Assembly (NCBI GenBank): GCA_024683455.1
Contig: JAIKYE010000036.1
Coordinates: forward strand, 1 to 64,000
From: Bacteroidaceae bacterium
GTDB taxonomy: Bacteria > Bacteroidota > Bacteroidia > Bacteroidales > Bacteroidaceae
Direction of reading: 5' to 3'
Length of the DNA stretch: 64,000 bases
Shown here piece after piece: positions 36,771 to 49,207 of this stretch; the first letter of the stretch is position 1, and every line of letters starts with the position of its first letter. The notes beneath the pieces are model-generated. The model worked only from the letters and a program-made list of their open reading frames with translations. It did not search any database and was not told the origin of the DNA. The position numbers were made by a program, and so were the translations under genes.

Positions 36771-38603
36771 TCAACGTCCGAACATTTTCTCAATCTGAGT
36801 ATGCTCTAACACAGAGATGATGGTTTTACCTGTCGGGGTGAGGTTTGGGTTCTGGCATTGGAAGAGCTCGCCCAACAGCGACTCCATCTCTTGATTACTT
36901 AACGCCTGCCCTGTGACAATAGCTGCATTGCGTGCCATCACCAAAGCTATACGATGCTGCAATTCATTGTCAATTCCTGTCTCTTTTTCCTTAACAGCCT
37001 CCACCATTTGAGTCAACACAAGGACAGGATTAGCTCCTTCCAAATCAGCAGGAGCGCCATTTACAGAAAAACTGCCACCACCAAGTGATTCAATATCAAA
37101 TCCAAGTGAACGCAGTTCATCCGTCATATCCTGAAACAATATAGCATCAGAGGGAGCCAATTGCAGCATCTCTGGAAAAAGAAGCCCCTGTGAGGAAGCT
37201 TTCTGTCCCTCTATCTGCCTAAGGAATTTTTCGTACAAAATACGTATATGAGCTCTGTGTTGGTCAACCATCATAAGACCCGTTTGTACGGGGGTAAGAA
37301 TATACTGACCCCGATACTGGAAATGGCTGTTGCTCATCTCCAGGCCACCTTGAGCCTGACTGGCAAAGAGATCGTCCGGTTCTGCTATCTGCTCGTCTAT
37401 ATGATAATCTTCTGCAGGTTCTGCCTTCTTGACATCTGCATAGAGTTTTTCCCAATCAACGGGTGTCTGTCGCTGACGTTTCCCCTCATCGGAACGGAAG
37501 GGATTGTAGTTGTTGTCAACCTGTACATGAGGCGCATGAACCTCTGCACCGCTATGGAAGTCAAAAGCAGGAATATCGGGACGGCCTTCTACGTCAAAAT
37601 CAATGGTAGGCACAGCGTTGAACTTGCCCAGCGAATCCTTAATAGCGGCAACCAGAATCTGCCAGATGGCTGAATCATTCTCGAACTTTATCTCTGTCTT
37701 AGTAGGATGGATGTTGACATCTATGTTTGAAGGATCTACTTCGAAATAGAGGAAGTATGGAATCTGCTCCCCCTCGGGGATAAGATGAGCATACGCCTCC
37801 AGAACCGCTTTATGAAAATAAGGATGGCGCATATAACGACCATTCACGAAGAAATACTGGTTGGTATTCTTCTTACGTGCAGCCTCGGGCTTACCCACAA
37901 AACCCGTGATGCGGGCAAGTGTAGTATCAACATCTACCGATAGTAATTGCTCATTCAGCTTTTTCCCAAATACATTGACAATACGCTGTCTGAGATTACT
38001 GGCAGGAAGTTTTGTTATTAACGTGCCATTGTGAGAAAGGGAAAAACCTACAGTGGGATTCACCAATACAATACGTTCAAACTCCTGAATAATATTATTC
38101 AGCTCGGTCTGGTTGGATTTCAGGAATTTACGTCGCGCAGGCACATTAAAGAAGAGGTTGCGAACCTCGATATTCGCCCCCACAGGACAGGAGCAAACTT
38201 CCTGACTGGTGATACGCGACCCCTCGATGGTAAGATCCGTGCCCAACTCGTTGTCTATGGTCCTGGTAAGAAGATGGACTTGAGCCACGGCAGCAATAGA
38301 CGGAAGGGCTTCTCCCCTGAATCCCATGGTATGCAGCGAGAACAGGTCTTCTGCTTTCTGAATCTTAGAGGTAGCATGACGTTCGAAAGCCATTCGGGCA
38401 TCCTGTTCACTCATTCCCTTTCCATCGTCTATTACCTGGATAGACGTACGTCCGGCATCCACGACAAGCACATCAACCGTAGAAGCGCCAGCATCAACAG
38501 CATTCTCCATCAGTTCTTTAATAACTGAGGAGGGGCGTTGTACAACCTCACCTGCTGCAATTTGATTGGCAACCGAATCCGGAAGGAGATGAATAATATC
38601 CAT
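36771..38603 (-). CDS. mutL: DNA mismatch repair protein MutL
   Basis: LPDSVANQIAAGEVVQRPSSVIKELMENAVDAGA; GFRGEALPSIAAV. Confidence 0.96.
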   Translation of the reverse strand: MDIIHLLPDSVANQIAAGEVVQRPSSVIKELMENAVDAGASTVDVLVVDAGRTSIQVIDDGKGMSEQDARMAFERHATSKIQKAEDLFSLHTMGFRGEALPSIAAVAQVHLLTRTIDNELGTDLTIEGSRITSQEVCSCPVGANIEVRNLFFNVPARRKFLKSNQTELNNIIQEFERIVLVNPTVGFSLSHNGTLITKLPASNLRQRIVNVFGKKLNEQLLSVDVDTTLARITGFVGKPEAARKKNTNQYFFVNGRYMRHPYFHKAVLEAYAHLIPEGEQIPYFLYFEVDPSNIDVNIHPTKTEIKFENDSAIWQILVAAIKDSLGKFNAVPTIDFDVEGRPDIPAFDFHSGAEVHAPHVQVDNNYNPFRSDEGKRQRQTPVDWEKLYADVKKAEPAEDYHIDEQIAEPDDLFASQAQGGLEMSNSHFQYRGQYILTPVQTGLMMVDQHRAHIRILYEKFLRQIEGQKASSQGLLFPEMLQLAPSDAILFQDMTDELRSLGFDIESLGGGSFSVNGAPADLEGANPVLVLTQMVEAVKEKETGIDNELQHRIALVMARNAAIVTGQALSNQEMESLLGELFQCQNPNLTPTGKTIISVLEHTQIEKMFGR

Positions 38604-38606
38604 ATT

Positions 38607-38900
38607 TTATCTTGTGCCTGTCATTATAAATTTCCAAATAATCAGCAAAACAATAATAAGTATGACTGCCAAAGGCCATCCTATACGAGCACCATTCTCC
38701 TTGTAGCGCTGAGCGCGCGGTGTATAATTAATAAAGGTACCCGTGAACTTATCTGCCTGATAAGTTTGGTCTTCGGACGCAGCTTCACCTTTCTCACGCA
38801 TAGTCTGTTCGACCAACTTCTGCAACTTTTCCTTACGCTCGTCGGTATAAATGCTCACTCGTCTGAACTTGCGAGGCTGTCTGGTGCTGAACAATCCCAT
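38607..38900 (-). CDS. Small conserved membrane protein of unknown function
   Basis: 97 aa, C-terminal TM LAVILIIVLLIIWKFIM; between mutL and the OstA-like gene. Confidence 0.6.
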   Translation of the reverse strand: MGLFSTRQPRKFRRVSIYTDERKEKLQKLVEQTMREKGEAASEDQTYQADKFTGTFINYTPRAQRYKENGARIGWPLAVILIIVLLIIWKFIMTGTR

Positions 38901-38912
38901 AACCTTATTGTT

Positions 38913-40577
38913 TTAATCTTGTTTAATATCCGATAACTTCTGCTTTGGCGCTACACGCTGGACACTCTTCTTCAGTTCGCTTCCAGCTTTTTTGCCACGC
39001 CAATTGAACACATCCATCTTATCTACAGGACGAATATAATCAAACCATGCAAAGTTTTCCAGATACAACTCATTGGGTGGAATCAACGGCACAGGATACA
39101 TCGTACCCGTTGCTGCCGGCATCCACACATAATTGACCTTACGGTTCTCTATATATAACTTCAAGAGTGTAGTTTCTGTATGATTCATCTCAACCATCAC
39201 GCTATCTTCATTAAAGGGATAATAGTTGAAATACACATTACCATGTGTGGTGGAAAGGTACATCTCCCCTTCCTTGAAATAGAAATGCATTTCTTTACCA
39301 GCCACCTGATTATAATGGATACTGTCAATCATCTCAACAGAAAGCGCCTGACGCAGAACCTGTACACTGTCCAAGGTGCTATCATTAAAGAAGGCTTTTA
39401 TCTCTTCGCCCAACATCTGCTGCCCTTCCTGCCACAAGATGGGATCGTAATACATGACAAGACAAGAATCCTTGGAGTTATAAACCATAGAATCACAGAC
39501 CGCCTGCATATCTTCCCTAAAAGCACGCACATGGCGATATGCATGCAGAACCCTGTACATGCTATCTGTATCTATATAGTATGTAAACACCTTAAAGGTA
39601 TCTGCATGAGCGAACAATGTATCCTTCTGAGAGAAATCTATTACCATGGCACTGTCATACGCCTCGCAATATCCTATACTATCGACATAATAACAGTAAT
39701 TGCCTGTAAGCATATTCTTATTCTCTTCATCCGTATAGACAAAGTTTCCAAAGGCTTCACCAATCTTTGTCTCTCCATTCCAGACGACACTATCCCCTAC
39801 CAGGCGCTTTCTCTCATTCACCAAGATGCTTCTGTCAAGCATATAAGATTCGTCCGTCTTGGTATTGTAATAACCAAGTTCGGAATAGATGTGGCTATCT
39901 CCATTCTCTATATTGGAAGGACCTACCACATGCGCAATGGCCGTATTGGTGTTATAATACAATGTGTCCGAAAGAAGAATGGTCTTGGGAGGTTCGGGAG
40001 GTTCGGGATTTACCAGTCTGACATTATAATTAAAAACAGCCTGACGAGTTGACGGCTGGTACTGCCCCCAGTCACTGGTCAATTCGTTGCCCTGATCCAG
40101 CAAACGCCCTCCTTCAAAAAAATACCCGAGGTCATAAATGCGGTCGTAATCAAGACTGTCTGTATAGAGGATAGTTTTCAGATGCTTCAGAACAACATTA
40201 TAACGGGCACGGGCCAACTTATCCGTTCCGTTATAATACAAGACATCACTCGTAAGCGAGAGCGTATCTCCCTGCACCATACGTACATTCCCGAATGCAT
40301 CAAAGGAGTTTGTGGCCTCGTAGAAAAGAGCGCTGTCACAATACATGAGGGTTCCCTCATGATTAAACTTGACATTTCCAACAAGAAACTGAGCCGTCAG
40401 ATGAAGGTGGTCATCATAATATAGTTTGTCTGCATGTAACAAATGTACACGGCTATCCTTATTCGACGTTTTTGCTCTATTGTTATTTGCTGTATTTCTG
40501 ACTGGAGTAATAGCAAATAAAAGACAAACGCCAAACAAGATAAGTGTACATATTACAGACAGACGATGATTCATCAC
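38913..40577 (-). CDS. OstA/LptA-like organic solvent tolerance domain protein
   Basis: HLLHADKLYYDDHLHLTAQFLVGNVKFNHEGTLMYCDSALFYEATNSFDAFGNVRMVQGDTLSLTSDVLYYNG. Confidence 0.8.
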   Translation of the reverse strand: MMNHRLSVICTLILFGVCLLFAITPVRNTANNNRAKTSNKDSRVHLLHADKLYYDDHLHLTAQFLVGNVKFNHEGTLMYCDSALFYEATNSFDAFGNVRMVQGDTLSLTSDVLYYNGTDKLARARYNVVLKHLKTILYTDSLDYDRIYDLGYFFEGGRLLDQGNELTSDWGQYQPSTRQAVFNYNVRLVNPEPPEPPKTILLSDTLYYNTNTAIAHVVGPSNIENGDSHIYSELGYYNTKTDESYMLDRSILVNERKRLVGDSVVWNGETKIGEAFGNFVYTDEENKNMLTGNYCYYVDSIGYCEAYDSAMVIDFSQKDTLFAHADTFKVFTYYIDTDSMYRVLHAYRHVRAFREDMQAVCDSMVYNSKDSCLVMYYDPILWQEGQQMLGEEIKAFFNDSTLDSVQVLRQALSVEMIDSIHYNQVAGKEMHFYFKEGEMYLSTTHGNVYFNYYPFNEDSVMVEMNHTETTLLKLYIENRKVNYVWMPAATGTMYPVPLIPPNELYLENFAWFDYIRPVDKMDVFNWRGKKAGSELKKSVQRVAPKQKLSDIKQD

Positions 40578-41953
40578 TTAATCCAACCGGGGTATTGGAA
40601 CTCACAGGTACTCCAATCTGGGTTAATCCTAATGTATGTCGTACGCTGTTTTTCCTTTATCCAATCAAGAATAACCTTCTCTTTTTTCTCACCCTCGACC
40701 TGAGATTTCAGAATCTGATAATCCTCTGAAATACTTGCTCTGTGGGAATTTATACGATTCTTCAGCTTTGCAATGGCACAAACAGTCTTACCCTTGCTGT
40801 TTATCATTGTAAAAGGCTTGGATATCTCGCCAATCTCCATGGTGCTAATTACGCGAGCCAGTTCAGGAGAATACGTAGAGAGCTCGCTCATCTCAAATCT
40901 TGTGGTAGTAATACGCTCGCCATCCGACACCTTCAGATTTGAAAGGATACCATGGTTGTTGCGTGTCTCTTTGTCGTCTGAAACAATACTCACAGCCTCA
41001 TCAAAAGTAACCTTTTCTCTACGGATAGCCTCGGCAATTGAGTCCAGGTGAACCATTGCCGTATCAATATCTTCCTGTAAAATCTCAGGACGCTTCAGGA
41101 TATGCCGGCACTTAACCTTATCTCCACGTTTGTCTATCAACTGAATGATATGAAAGCCAAACTCACTCTGTGCAATTTTACTAACCTTGCCTGGGTCTGT
41201 CATACTAAACACAACACCTGCAAAGCCCGGATCCAACTCGGCACGTCCCATATAAGGCATCTCGCCTCCCTGACGGGCAGAAGCCGTATCCTCTGAATAC
41301 AAACGTGCTAAAGTGGAAAATGAGGTGGTTCCCGAATTAACACGCTCGGCATATTCGCGAAGCGTATTCTTGACCCTGTCTATCTCCTCTTGATGAACAC
41401 GTGGCTGCTGTACCAACAACTGCACTTCAACCTGAGTAGGAATCAAAGGCAGGCTGTCTTCAGGCAGATCCTTAAAATAACGGCGGACTTCCGCAGGGGT
41501 AGCCTTCACATCAGAAGTCAACTTCTCACGCATCTTGAGCATTGTCATCTCATTTTTGTATTGATCGAAATACTCCTCGCGTATCTGCGTCATTGTCATC
41601 TGCATGTATTCCTCCAGCTTCTCCTTGGAACCTGCCAACAGGATATTCTCATTAACCTTCTGCTCTACGTACTGGTTAATCTCAGCATCACTCACCTCGA
41701 TACTGTCAATGGCAGCCTGATGAATGAAGAGCTTCTGGATTGCCAACTGCTCAGGAATGATACAATATGGATTACCTGGGACAGAACTGCCAAATTGCAG
41801 CCTTTGTTTCTCGACGTCTGATTTCAAAATAGCGTCGTCACCAACTACCCATACTACTTCATCTATCACATTGTTCAGAGCCGTCTGCGCAAGAGTAGAA
41901 ATGCTGTAGAGAGACAAACATACAAGATATATGTATCTGCCGTAGAACTTCAT
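40574..41953 (-). CDS. SurA-like peptidylprolyl isomerase/chaperone
   Basis: VDEVVWVVGDDAILKSDVEKQRL; parvulin motif ARQGGEMPYMGRAELDPGFAGVVFSM..GKVSKIAQSEFGFHIIQLIDKRGDKV. Confidence 0.88.
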   Translation of the reverse strand: MKFYGRYIYLVCLSLYSISTLAQTALNNVIDEVVWVVGDDAILKSDVEKQRLQFGSSVPGNPYCIIPEQLAIQKLFIHQAAIDSIEVSDAEINQYVEQKVNENILLAGSKEKLEEYMQMTMTQIREEYFDQYKNEMTMLKMREKLTSDVKATPAEVRRYFKDLPEDSLPLIPTQVEVQLLVQQPRVHQEEIDRVKNTLREYAERVNSGTTSFSTLARLYSEDTASARQGGEMPYMGRAELDPGFAGVVFSMTDPGKVSKIAQSEFGFHIIQLIDKRGDKVKCRHILKRPEILQEDIDTAMVHLDSIAEAIRREKVTFDEAVSIVSDDKETRNNHGILSNLKVSDGERITTTRFEMSELSTYSPELARVISTMEIGEISKPFTMINSKGKTVCAIAKLKNRINSHRASISEDYQILKSQVEGEKKEKVILDWIKEKQRTTYIRINPDWSTCEFQYPGWIK

Positions 41954-41960
41954 ATGATAA

Positions 41961-43385
41961 TTAATGATTATTTACTGTTTTCAAGACATCATCATGAATC
42001 TCAAAAGTATAACGCTTACGTAATGCAGCAACATACTCGTCCTCGCGAAGACGCTGGTAGTCTGTAACAACCTGATTACTTACGTCCGTCCATTTTGCAG
42101 GACCTTTCTTAAGGACTTTTCCCACAACTGCTGCGTACGGAAAATCTTTCAGGGGATTCAACTTGGCTCCCTTATCTTTCAGAGCCAACACATCCACATT
42201 CGCATTTTCGCCTTTGGTGAAAAGACGACGCTCCATACGAACCATTACACTGTCTTTATTGAACTTTTCACGGATCGTAGCTGTCCACTTATCCTCGGGG
42301 ACACCCTTCAGAGCCTTCTTTACAGCCTTGATGTCAGCCTGATTCTTGCAATAATATACAAGTCCGCGGAAATGAGGTTCCTTCCACGCATATTTCTTCT
42401 TGTTTGCCTTGAAATAAGAAGCTAAACCAACTGTATCTTTGCTGGCAGGCTCCCAGACATTCCGGCTGCACTCCTCAAAAAGCAAAAGGCCGTCGTGATA
42501 CTCCTGCACCAGGTATTTCAACTCATTATCCTGAGCACAGAGACGTTCGGTTTCTTCATCAAGAATCTCTTCAACAGTCTTCTGAGGCGAGGATTGCTGA
42601 GCCATAGAATCCAACACCTGAGTGGCGAGTTGGTTCTCTAAGCCCTGACTCTCAAGATAACGGCGGATGTTTGCCTTCAGCTCATCATAACTCTCCAAAG
42701 GCTTCTTACCCAGCAACTTAACAATATGGTATCCTACAGTTGAGAGGAAAGGTTCTGAGACCTGATTCACTTCCAAATTGTAGGCAACATCCTCAAACTC
42801 TTTCAGAGTCTGGTTGGGACCAATCCAAGGAAGCATACCACCACGGGCTGCAGACCCGAAGTCCTGCGAAACCTTCTTTGCCAATTCAGCAAAGTCTGCT
42901 CCATTTTTTATTTCCTGATAAACAGAATCGATGCGTGCCTTGGCAGCAGCTTGCACATCCTCCGTGACTGCCTGCGGTACACGTAAGAAGATGTGTGCCG
43001 GTTGTATAAGTTCCTTGCCTTGCAAACTTTCCAGCATCTGTGCATAATACTTCTGGCACTCCTCCTCCATTGCATTCTGAGGAATCAGCAAAGGACGGAT
43101 TTGCTGGTCGCGATACTGACGAAACTCCTTCTGATAACTTGAGAGTGTATCCAGATGGTTATCCAAGGCTGCCAACACCTTCAGCTTGTAATTGACAAAA
43201 AGCTGTGCATATTCCTCTACATTCTTCTTGTCTAATACACCTTCAGAATTATTCTTATTGTAGTTGTATTCAAACTCGCTACGAGGAACAGGCTGACCGT
43301 TTACATGCATTACGATAGGGTCATCCTGAGCTTTGGTACCAAATGCTACAGCAAGAAACAATAATGAACACAGAATCTTCTTCAT
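41961..43385 (-). CDS. PpiC-type peptidylprolyl isomerase
   Basis: AARGGMLPWIGPNQTLKEFEDVAYNLEVNQVSEPFLSTVGYHIVKLLGKKP. Confidence 0.88.
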   Translation of the reverse strand: MKKILCSLLFLAVAFGTKAQDDPIVMHVNGQPVPRSEFEYNYNKNNSEGVLDKKNVEEYAQLFVNYKLKVLAALDNHLDTLSSYQKEFRQYRDQQIRPLLIPQNAMEEECQKYYAQMLESLQGKELIQPAHIFLRVPQAVTEDVQAAAKARIDSVYQEIKNGADFAELAKKVSQDFGSAARGGMLPWIGPNQTLKEFEDVAYNLEVNQVSEPFLSTVGYHIVKLLGKKPLESYDELKANIRRYLESQGLENQLATQVLDSMAQQSSPQKTVEEILDEETERLCAQDNELKYLVQEYHDGLLLFEECSRNVWEPASKDTVGLASYFKANKKKYAWKEPHFRGLVYYCKNQADIKAVKKALKGVPEDKWTATIREKFNKDSVMVRMERRLFTKGENANVDVLALKDKGAKLNPLKDFPYAAVVGKVLKKGPAKWTDVSNQVVTDYQRLREDEYVAALRKRYTFEIHDDVLKTVNNH

Positions 43386-43398
43386 ACCTTAATTATAA

Positions 43399-44880
<1,482 letters not shown>

Positions 44881-44901
44881 TTATATAGAATTTATTGCGT
44901 G

Positions 44902-44909
44902 CAAAAGTA
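44902..44909 (-). promoter_or_regulatory. -7 box (TActTTTG on minus) for guaB
   Basis: caaaagta on + strand, 25 nt upstream of start. Confidence 0.5.
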
Positions 44910-44953
44910 CAAAAAAAAACTGATTATTCCGACACAAAAAATGCCAAATTTTC

Positions 44954-47125
44954 TTAATTAGCCATTTCCGACAGGAACTTGATGCGAACCAGCCTGATTT
45001 CTGTCTCTGTATAGTCTTCTCCCAAAGCATCCAGAGCCTCATCTAAATCATCAGTCTCAGACTCTTCCATAAAGTAGTCATAGATGTCAAGCATATCATC
45101 TTCATCCATTACATCCTCGATGTAATAGTCGATGTTCAACTTGGTTCCACTATAGACTATCGTTTCTATTTCATCCAGCAGCTCTTCAAGGGTAAGACCT
45201 TTCGCTTTTGCAATATCTTCAAAAGCTTGCTTTCTGTCAATACCCTCAATGATGCTCACCTTATTCTTACTCTTATTAGGCAATGTACGAACACGCAAAT
45301 CCTCGAGACGCTCTATTTCGTTCTCCTCGCAGTACTTAGCTATCAGTTCACAGAATTCCTTACCATAACGGGCAGCCTTTCCATCGCCGACACCCCTTAT
45401 ATTCTTCAGCTCATCCATTGAGATAGGATATGTTGTAGCCATATCCTCCAAGGAAGGATCCTGGAAAATCACATATGGGGGTACACCTTTCTTTTCTGCT
45501 ATACTCTTGCGCAAAGATTTTAGCATACTGAAAAGGACTTCATCCAAAACAGCAGATTCGCCAACCATGGGTTCTTCGTACTCGTCGAACTCATTGTCCT
45601 TGGAAATCCAGAACTCGACAGGATTACGCATAAAGCTCCTTCCCTCTGCAGTAATCTTCAGCAGTCCGTAGTTTTCCACTTCTTTTTCTATATAGCCGGA
45701 TATCATTCCCTGACGAATGACTGCATTCCAGAAACTTGCTTCATAATCATCACCACAGCCGAAACAATCCAAGTCTTCATGCCTGTGTGCTACGACCTCT
45801 TCTGTTTCGCGTCCTACGAGAACATCAATCACATGATTGACCTTGAAGTTTTCCTTCACGGCATCTATAACCTGAAGTGCCAACCTGAGTTCTTTTGAAG
45901 CCTCTTGTTTTTCCTTGGGGTGTCTACAGTTATCGCAATTACCGCAATTATCTGGCTCATATTCTTCTCCGAAGTAGTGAAGGAGGAACTTTCTACGACA
46001 AATAGAAGTTTCAGCATATGCTGAGGTTTCCTGCAACAACTGACGACCAATATCCTGCTCGGCTACAGGCTTACCTTCCATAAACTTCTCGAGTTTTCGC
46101 AAGTCCTTGGGAGAATAGAAAGTTAGGCAATAACCTTCACCTCCATCACGACCTGCACGGCCTGTTTCCTGATAATAACCCTCCAAGCTCTTGGGAATAT
46201 CATAATGGATAACGAAACGCACATCCGGCTTGTCTATTCCCATACCGAACGCAATGGTTGCTACAATGACATCCAGGCGCTCCATAAGGAAATCATCCTG
46301 AGTCTCGCTTCTAACGGCAGACTCCATACCAGCATGATAAGCCCGGGCATTAATCTGATTGGCACGCAAGACTTCTGCCAGCTCTTCCACTTTCTTACGG
46401 CTCAAGCAATAAATAATACCGCTTTTACCTTTATGCTGCATGATAAACCGAATGATGTCCTTATCTACATCCTTCGTCTTAGGCCTTACTTCGTAATATA
46501 AGTTGGGACGATTGAATGAACTTTTGAATTCTGTCGCATCCATCATCCCCAAGTTCTTCTTGATATCACCGCGAACCTTATCGGTAGCCGTAGCAGTCAG
46601 GGCAATGATAGGAGCCTGCCCTATCTGATTTACAATAGGACGGATTCGCCTGTACTCAGGACGGAAATCGTGCCCCCATTCTGAAATACAATGTGCCTCA
46701 TCTACTGCATAGAAAGATATTTTGACACTTGTCAAGAAACTGACATTATCTTCTTTTGTCAAAGATTCCGGAGCCACATACAACAACTTGGTACGGCCAG
46801 CCTTTACATCACGCTTAACAATATCTGTTTGCGTCTTTGTAAGAGATGAGTTTAAGAAATGGGCAATACCATCATCCTCACTCACCTGACGAATGGCATC
46901 TACCTGATTCTTCATCAAGGCGATAAGCGGAGAAATAACAATTGCTGTTCCCTCCATCAACAAGGCCGGCAACTGATAGCACAGAGACTTACCTCCGCCT
47001 GTGGGCATCAACACAAAAGTGTCACGTCCTGCAAGCACATTGCGGATAATGGCTTCTTGATCGCCCTTGAAGCAATCAAAGCCGAAGTAATGTTTCAGTT
47101 GCTCTATCAGATTCCAGTCTTCCAT
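44954..47125 (-). CDS. recQ: ATP-dependent DNA helicase RecQ
   Basis: LMPTGGGKSLCYQLPAL; DEAHCISEWGHDFRPEYRR; RQC and HRDC-like C-terminus. Confidence 0.95.
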   Translation of the reverse strand: MEDWNLIEQLKHYFGFDCFKGDQEAIIRNVLAGRDTFVLMPTGGGKSLCYQLPALLMEGTAIVISPLIALMKNQVDAIRQVSEDDGIAHFLNSSLTKTQTDIVKRDVKAGRTKLLYVAPESLTKEDNVSFLTSVKISFYAVDEAHCISEWGHDFRPEYRRIRPIVNQIGQAPIIALTATATDKVRGDIKKNLGMMDATEFKSSFNRPNLYYEVRPKTKDVDKDIIRFIMQHKGKSGIIYCLSRKKVEELAEVLRANQINARAYHAGMESAVRSETQDDFLMERLDVIVATIAFGMGIDKPDVRFVIHYDIPKSLEGYYQETGRAGRDGGEGYCLTFYSPKDLRKLEKFMEGKPVAEQDIGRQLLQETSAYAETSICRRKFLLHYFGEEYEPDNCGNCDNCRHPKEKQEASKELRLALQVIDAVKENFKVNHVIDVLVGRETEEVVAHRHEDLDCFGCGDDYEASFWNAVIRQGMISGYIEKEVENYGLLKITAEGRSFMRNPVEFWISKDNEFDEYEEPMVGESAVLDEVLFSMLKSLRKSIAEKKGVPPYVIFQDPSLEDMATTYPISMDELKNIRGVGDGKAARYGKEFCELIAKYCEENEIERLEDLRVRTLPNKSKNKVSIIEGIDRKQAFEDIAKAKGLTLEELLDEIETIVYSGTKLNIDYYIEDVMDEDDMLDIYDYFMEESETDDLDEALDALGEDYTETEIRLVRIKFLSEMAN

Positions 47126-47216
47126 ACAGGCATTCTAAGTATTCCTTTACAAAGTTATATTAATTTTTCAATATAAAACAAGTTTTTGTACAACATTTTG
47201 TTGTAAACAATAAAAA

Positions 47217-47250
47217 AAATGGAAGGAACTTTTCCATTCCTTCCATTTTA
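47217..47250. terminator. Hairpin between clpX and recQ
   Basis: aaatggaaggaac...attccttccatttt. Confidence 0.6.
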
Positions 47251-47266
47251 AATACAATTCTTTATT

Positions 47267-48496
47267 TTATGCTGTAAGTCGTTGCGACTTTTCAATCTGC
47301 TGACGTGCATAATCCACTGTCACAACAAATTTCTTTTCCTTCCCAGAAGGGGCATCATACTGCGCATCTATCATTACAGCCTCCATGATACTACGTAAGC
47401 CTCTGGCACCCAACTTATATTCCACGGCCTTATCTACCATGTATTCAAGGGCATCCGGTTCGAACGTCAATTCAATACCATCCATCTCAAAAAGTTTCAC
47501 CTGTTGTTTTACAAGCGAGTTCTTGGGCTCAGTAAGGATGTTACGTAATGCCGTTCGATCCAAAGGATCCAGATAAGTCAGCACCGGAAGACGGCCTATA
47601 ATCTCAGGGATAAGACCAAAACTCTTCAAATCCTGTGGTACGATGTACTTCATGAGGTTCTTTGAGTCAATCTTCTTCTGATTCTGAACACTGTTATATC
47701 CTACGACATGAGTATTCAAACGCTGGGCAATCTTTTTCTCAATCCCGTCAAAGGCACCACCACAGATAAAGAGAATATTTCTGGTATCCACCTCTATATA
47801 GTCCTGATCAGGATGCTTCCTTCCACCCTTAGGCGGAACATTTACCTTTGAGCCTTCAAGCAACTTCAGCAAACCTTGCTGAACGCCTTCGCCACTAACA
47901 TCACGTGTAATACTTGGGTTATCGCTCTTACGGGCAATCTTATCAATTTCGTCTATAAAGACTATACCACGTTCTGCAGCTTTTACGTCGTAATTGGCAA
48001 CCTGAAGCAGTCGGCTCAAGATGCTTTCAACATCTTCGCCCACATAGCCAGCCTCTGTGAATACCGTAGCATCCACAATAGTAAAAGGAACCTTCAGCAA
48101 ATTGGCAATAGTCCTGGCAAGCAAGGTTTTTCCTGTACCTGTAGAACCTACCATAATGACATTGCTCTTTTCAATCTCTACGCCGTCATCTCCTTTTTTC
48201 TGCCCCAACCTCTTATAATGATTGTAAACCGAAACAGAAAGATAACGCTTCGCATCATCCTGCCCAATCACATACTGGTCAAGATATTCCTTAATCTGCT
48301 TAGGCTTTGGAACATCATTCAATCCAAAATCGCCAAAAGATGAAGAAGACTTGGTAGCTATATTATCCTGAACAATGCGATATGCCTGCATAGCACAATC
48401 ACTACAGATATAGCCATCAATTCCAGACAGCAACAATGGAACATCCCTTTCCGGACGTCCGCAGAAAGAACAAATATTTTGTTTTCGATTTGCCAT
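47267..48496 (-). CDS. clpX: ATP-dependent Clp protease ATP-binding subunit ClpX
   Basis: [26 protein letters not shown] zinc finger; [24 protein letters not shown]. Confidence 0.97.
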   Translation of the reverse strand: MANRKQNICSFCGRPERDVPLLLSGIDGYICSDCAMQAYRIVQDNIATKSSSSFGDFGLNDVPKPKQIKEYLDQYVIGQDDAKRYLSVSVYNHYKRLGQKKGDDGVEIEKSNVIMVGSTGTGKTLLARTIANLLKVPFTIVDATVFTEAGYVGEDVESILSRLLQVANYDVKAAERGIVFIDEIDKIARKSDNPSITRDVSGEGVQQGLLKLLEGSKVNVPPKGGRKHPDQDYIEVDTRNILFICGGAFDGIEKKIAQRLNTHVVGYNSVQNQKKIDSKNLMKYIVPQDLKSFGLIPEIIGRLPVLTYLDPLDRTALRNILTEPKNSLVKQQVKLFEMDGIELTFEPDALEYMVDKAVEYKLGARGLRSIMEAVMIDAQYDAPSGKEKKFVVTVDYARQQIEKSQRLTA

Positions 48497-48498
48497 CC

Positions 48499-49167
48499 TT
48501 ACTGTTTCTTAGCCAATACCTGATCAATCATGCCATACTCCAGAGCCTCCTGGGCAGTCATCCAATAGTCACGATCGCTATCCGCCCAGACCTTATCAAA
48601 GTCGGTATGCGAATGATTGGCAATAATAGTATAAAGTTCCTTCTTCAACTTCTGAATCTCACGCGCAGTAATCTCGATATCACTGGCTTGTCCCTGAGCA
48701 CCGCCCATTGGCTGGTGAATCATAACCCTGCTATGTGTCAAAGCACTGCGTTTACCCTCAGCTCCAGCCACCAATAATACTGCTGCCATACTTGCTGCCA
48801 TACCAGTACAAATGGTAGCGACATCACTGCTAATAAACTGCATGGTGTCATAAATGCCCAATCCGGCATAAACACTACCGCCAGGACTATTAACATAAAT
48901 GCTGATATCCTTACCAGGATCTACACTGTCAAGATACAACAACTGTGCTTGCAGGGTATTGGCGGTATAGTCGTCAATCTGAGTACCAAGAAAAATGATA
49001 CGATCCATCATCAAGCGGCTGAACACATCCATCTGTGTAACATTCAACTGACGTTCCTCCAGAATGTATGGATTAAGATACTGGTTCTGTGAACTAATCA
49101 CGTCATCCAATACCATGCTATTCATACCCAGGTGACGGGTAGCAAATTTTTTAAAGTCGTTGTTCAT
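48499..49167 (-). CDS. clpP: ATP-dependent Clp protease proteolytic subunit
   Basis: [58 protein letters not shown]; start moved to [15 protein letters not shown]. Confidence 0.95.
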   Translation of the reverse strand: MNNDFKKFATRHLGMNSMVLDDVISSQNQYLNPYILEERQLNVTQMDVFSRLMMDRIIFLGTQIDDYTANTLQAQLLYLDSVDPGKDISIYVNSPGGSVYAGLGIYDTMQFISSDVATICTGMAASMAAVLLVAGAEGKRSALTHSRVMIHQPMGGAQGQASDIEITAREIQKLKKELYTIIANHSHTDFDKVWADSDRDYWMTAQEALEYGMIDQVLAKKQ

Positions 49168-49207
49168 TATGCTATCATTAATTACGTGCACGCGCACAAG
49201 AACAGAA

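Noticed and set aside
39180-40052. 290-aa + strand ORF over the OstA-like gene
   Set aside because: Antisense to a gene with recognisable OstA repeats and signal; no supporting motif
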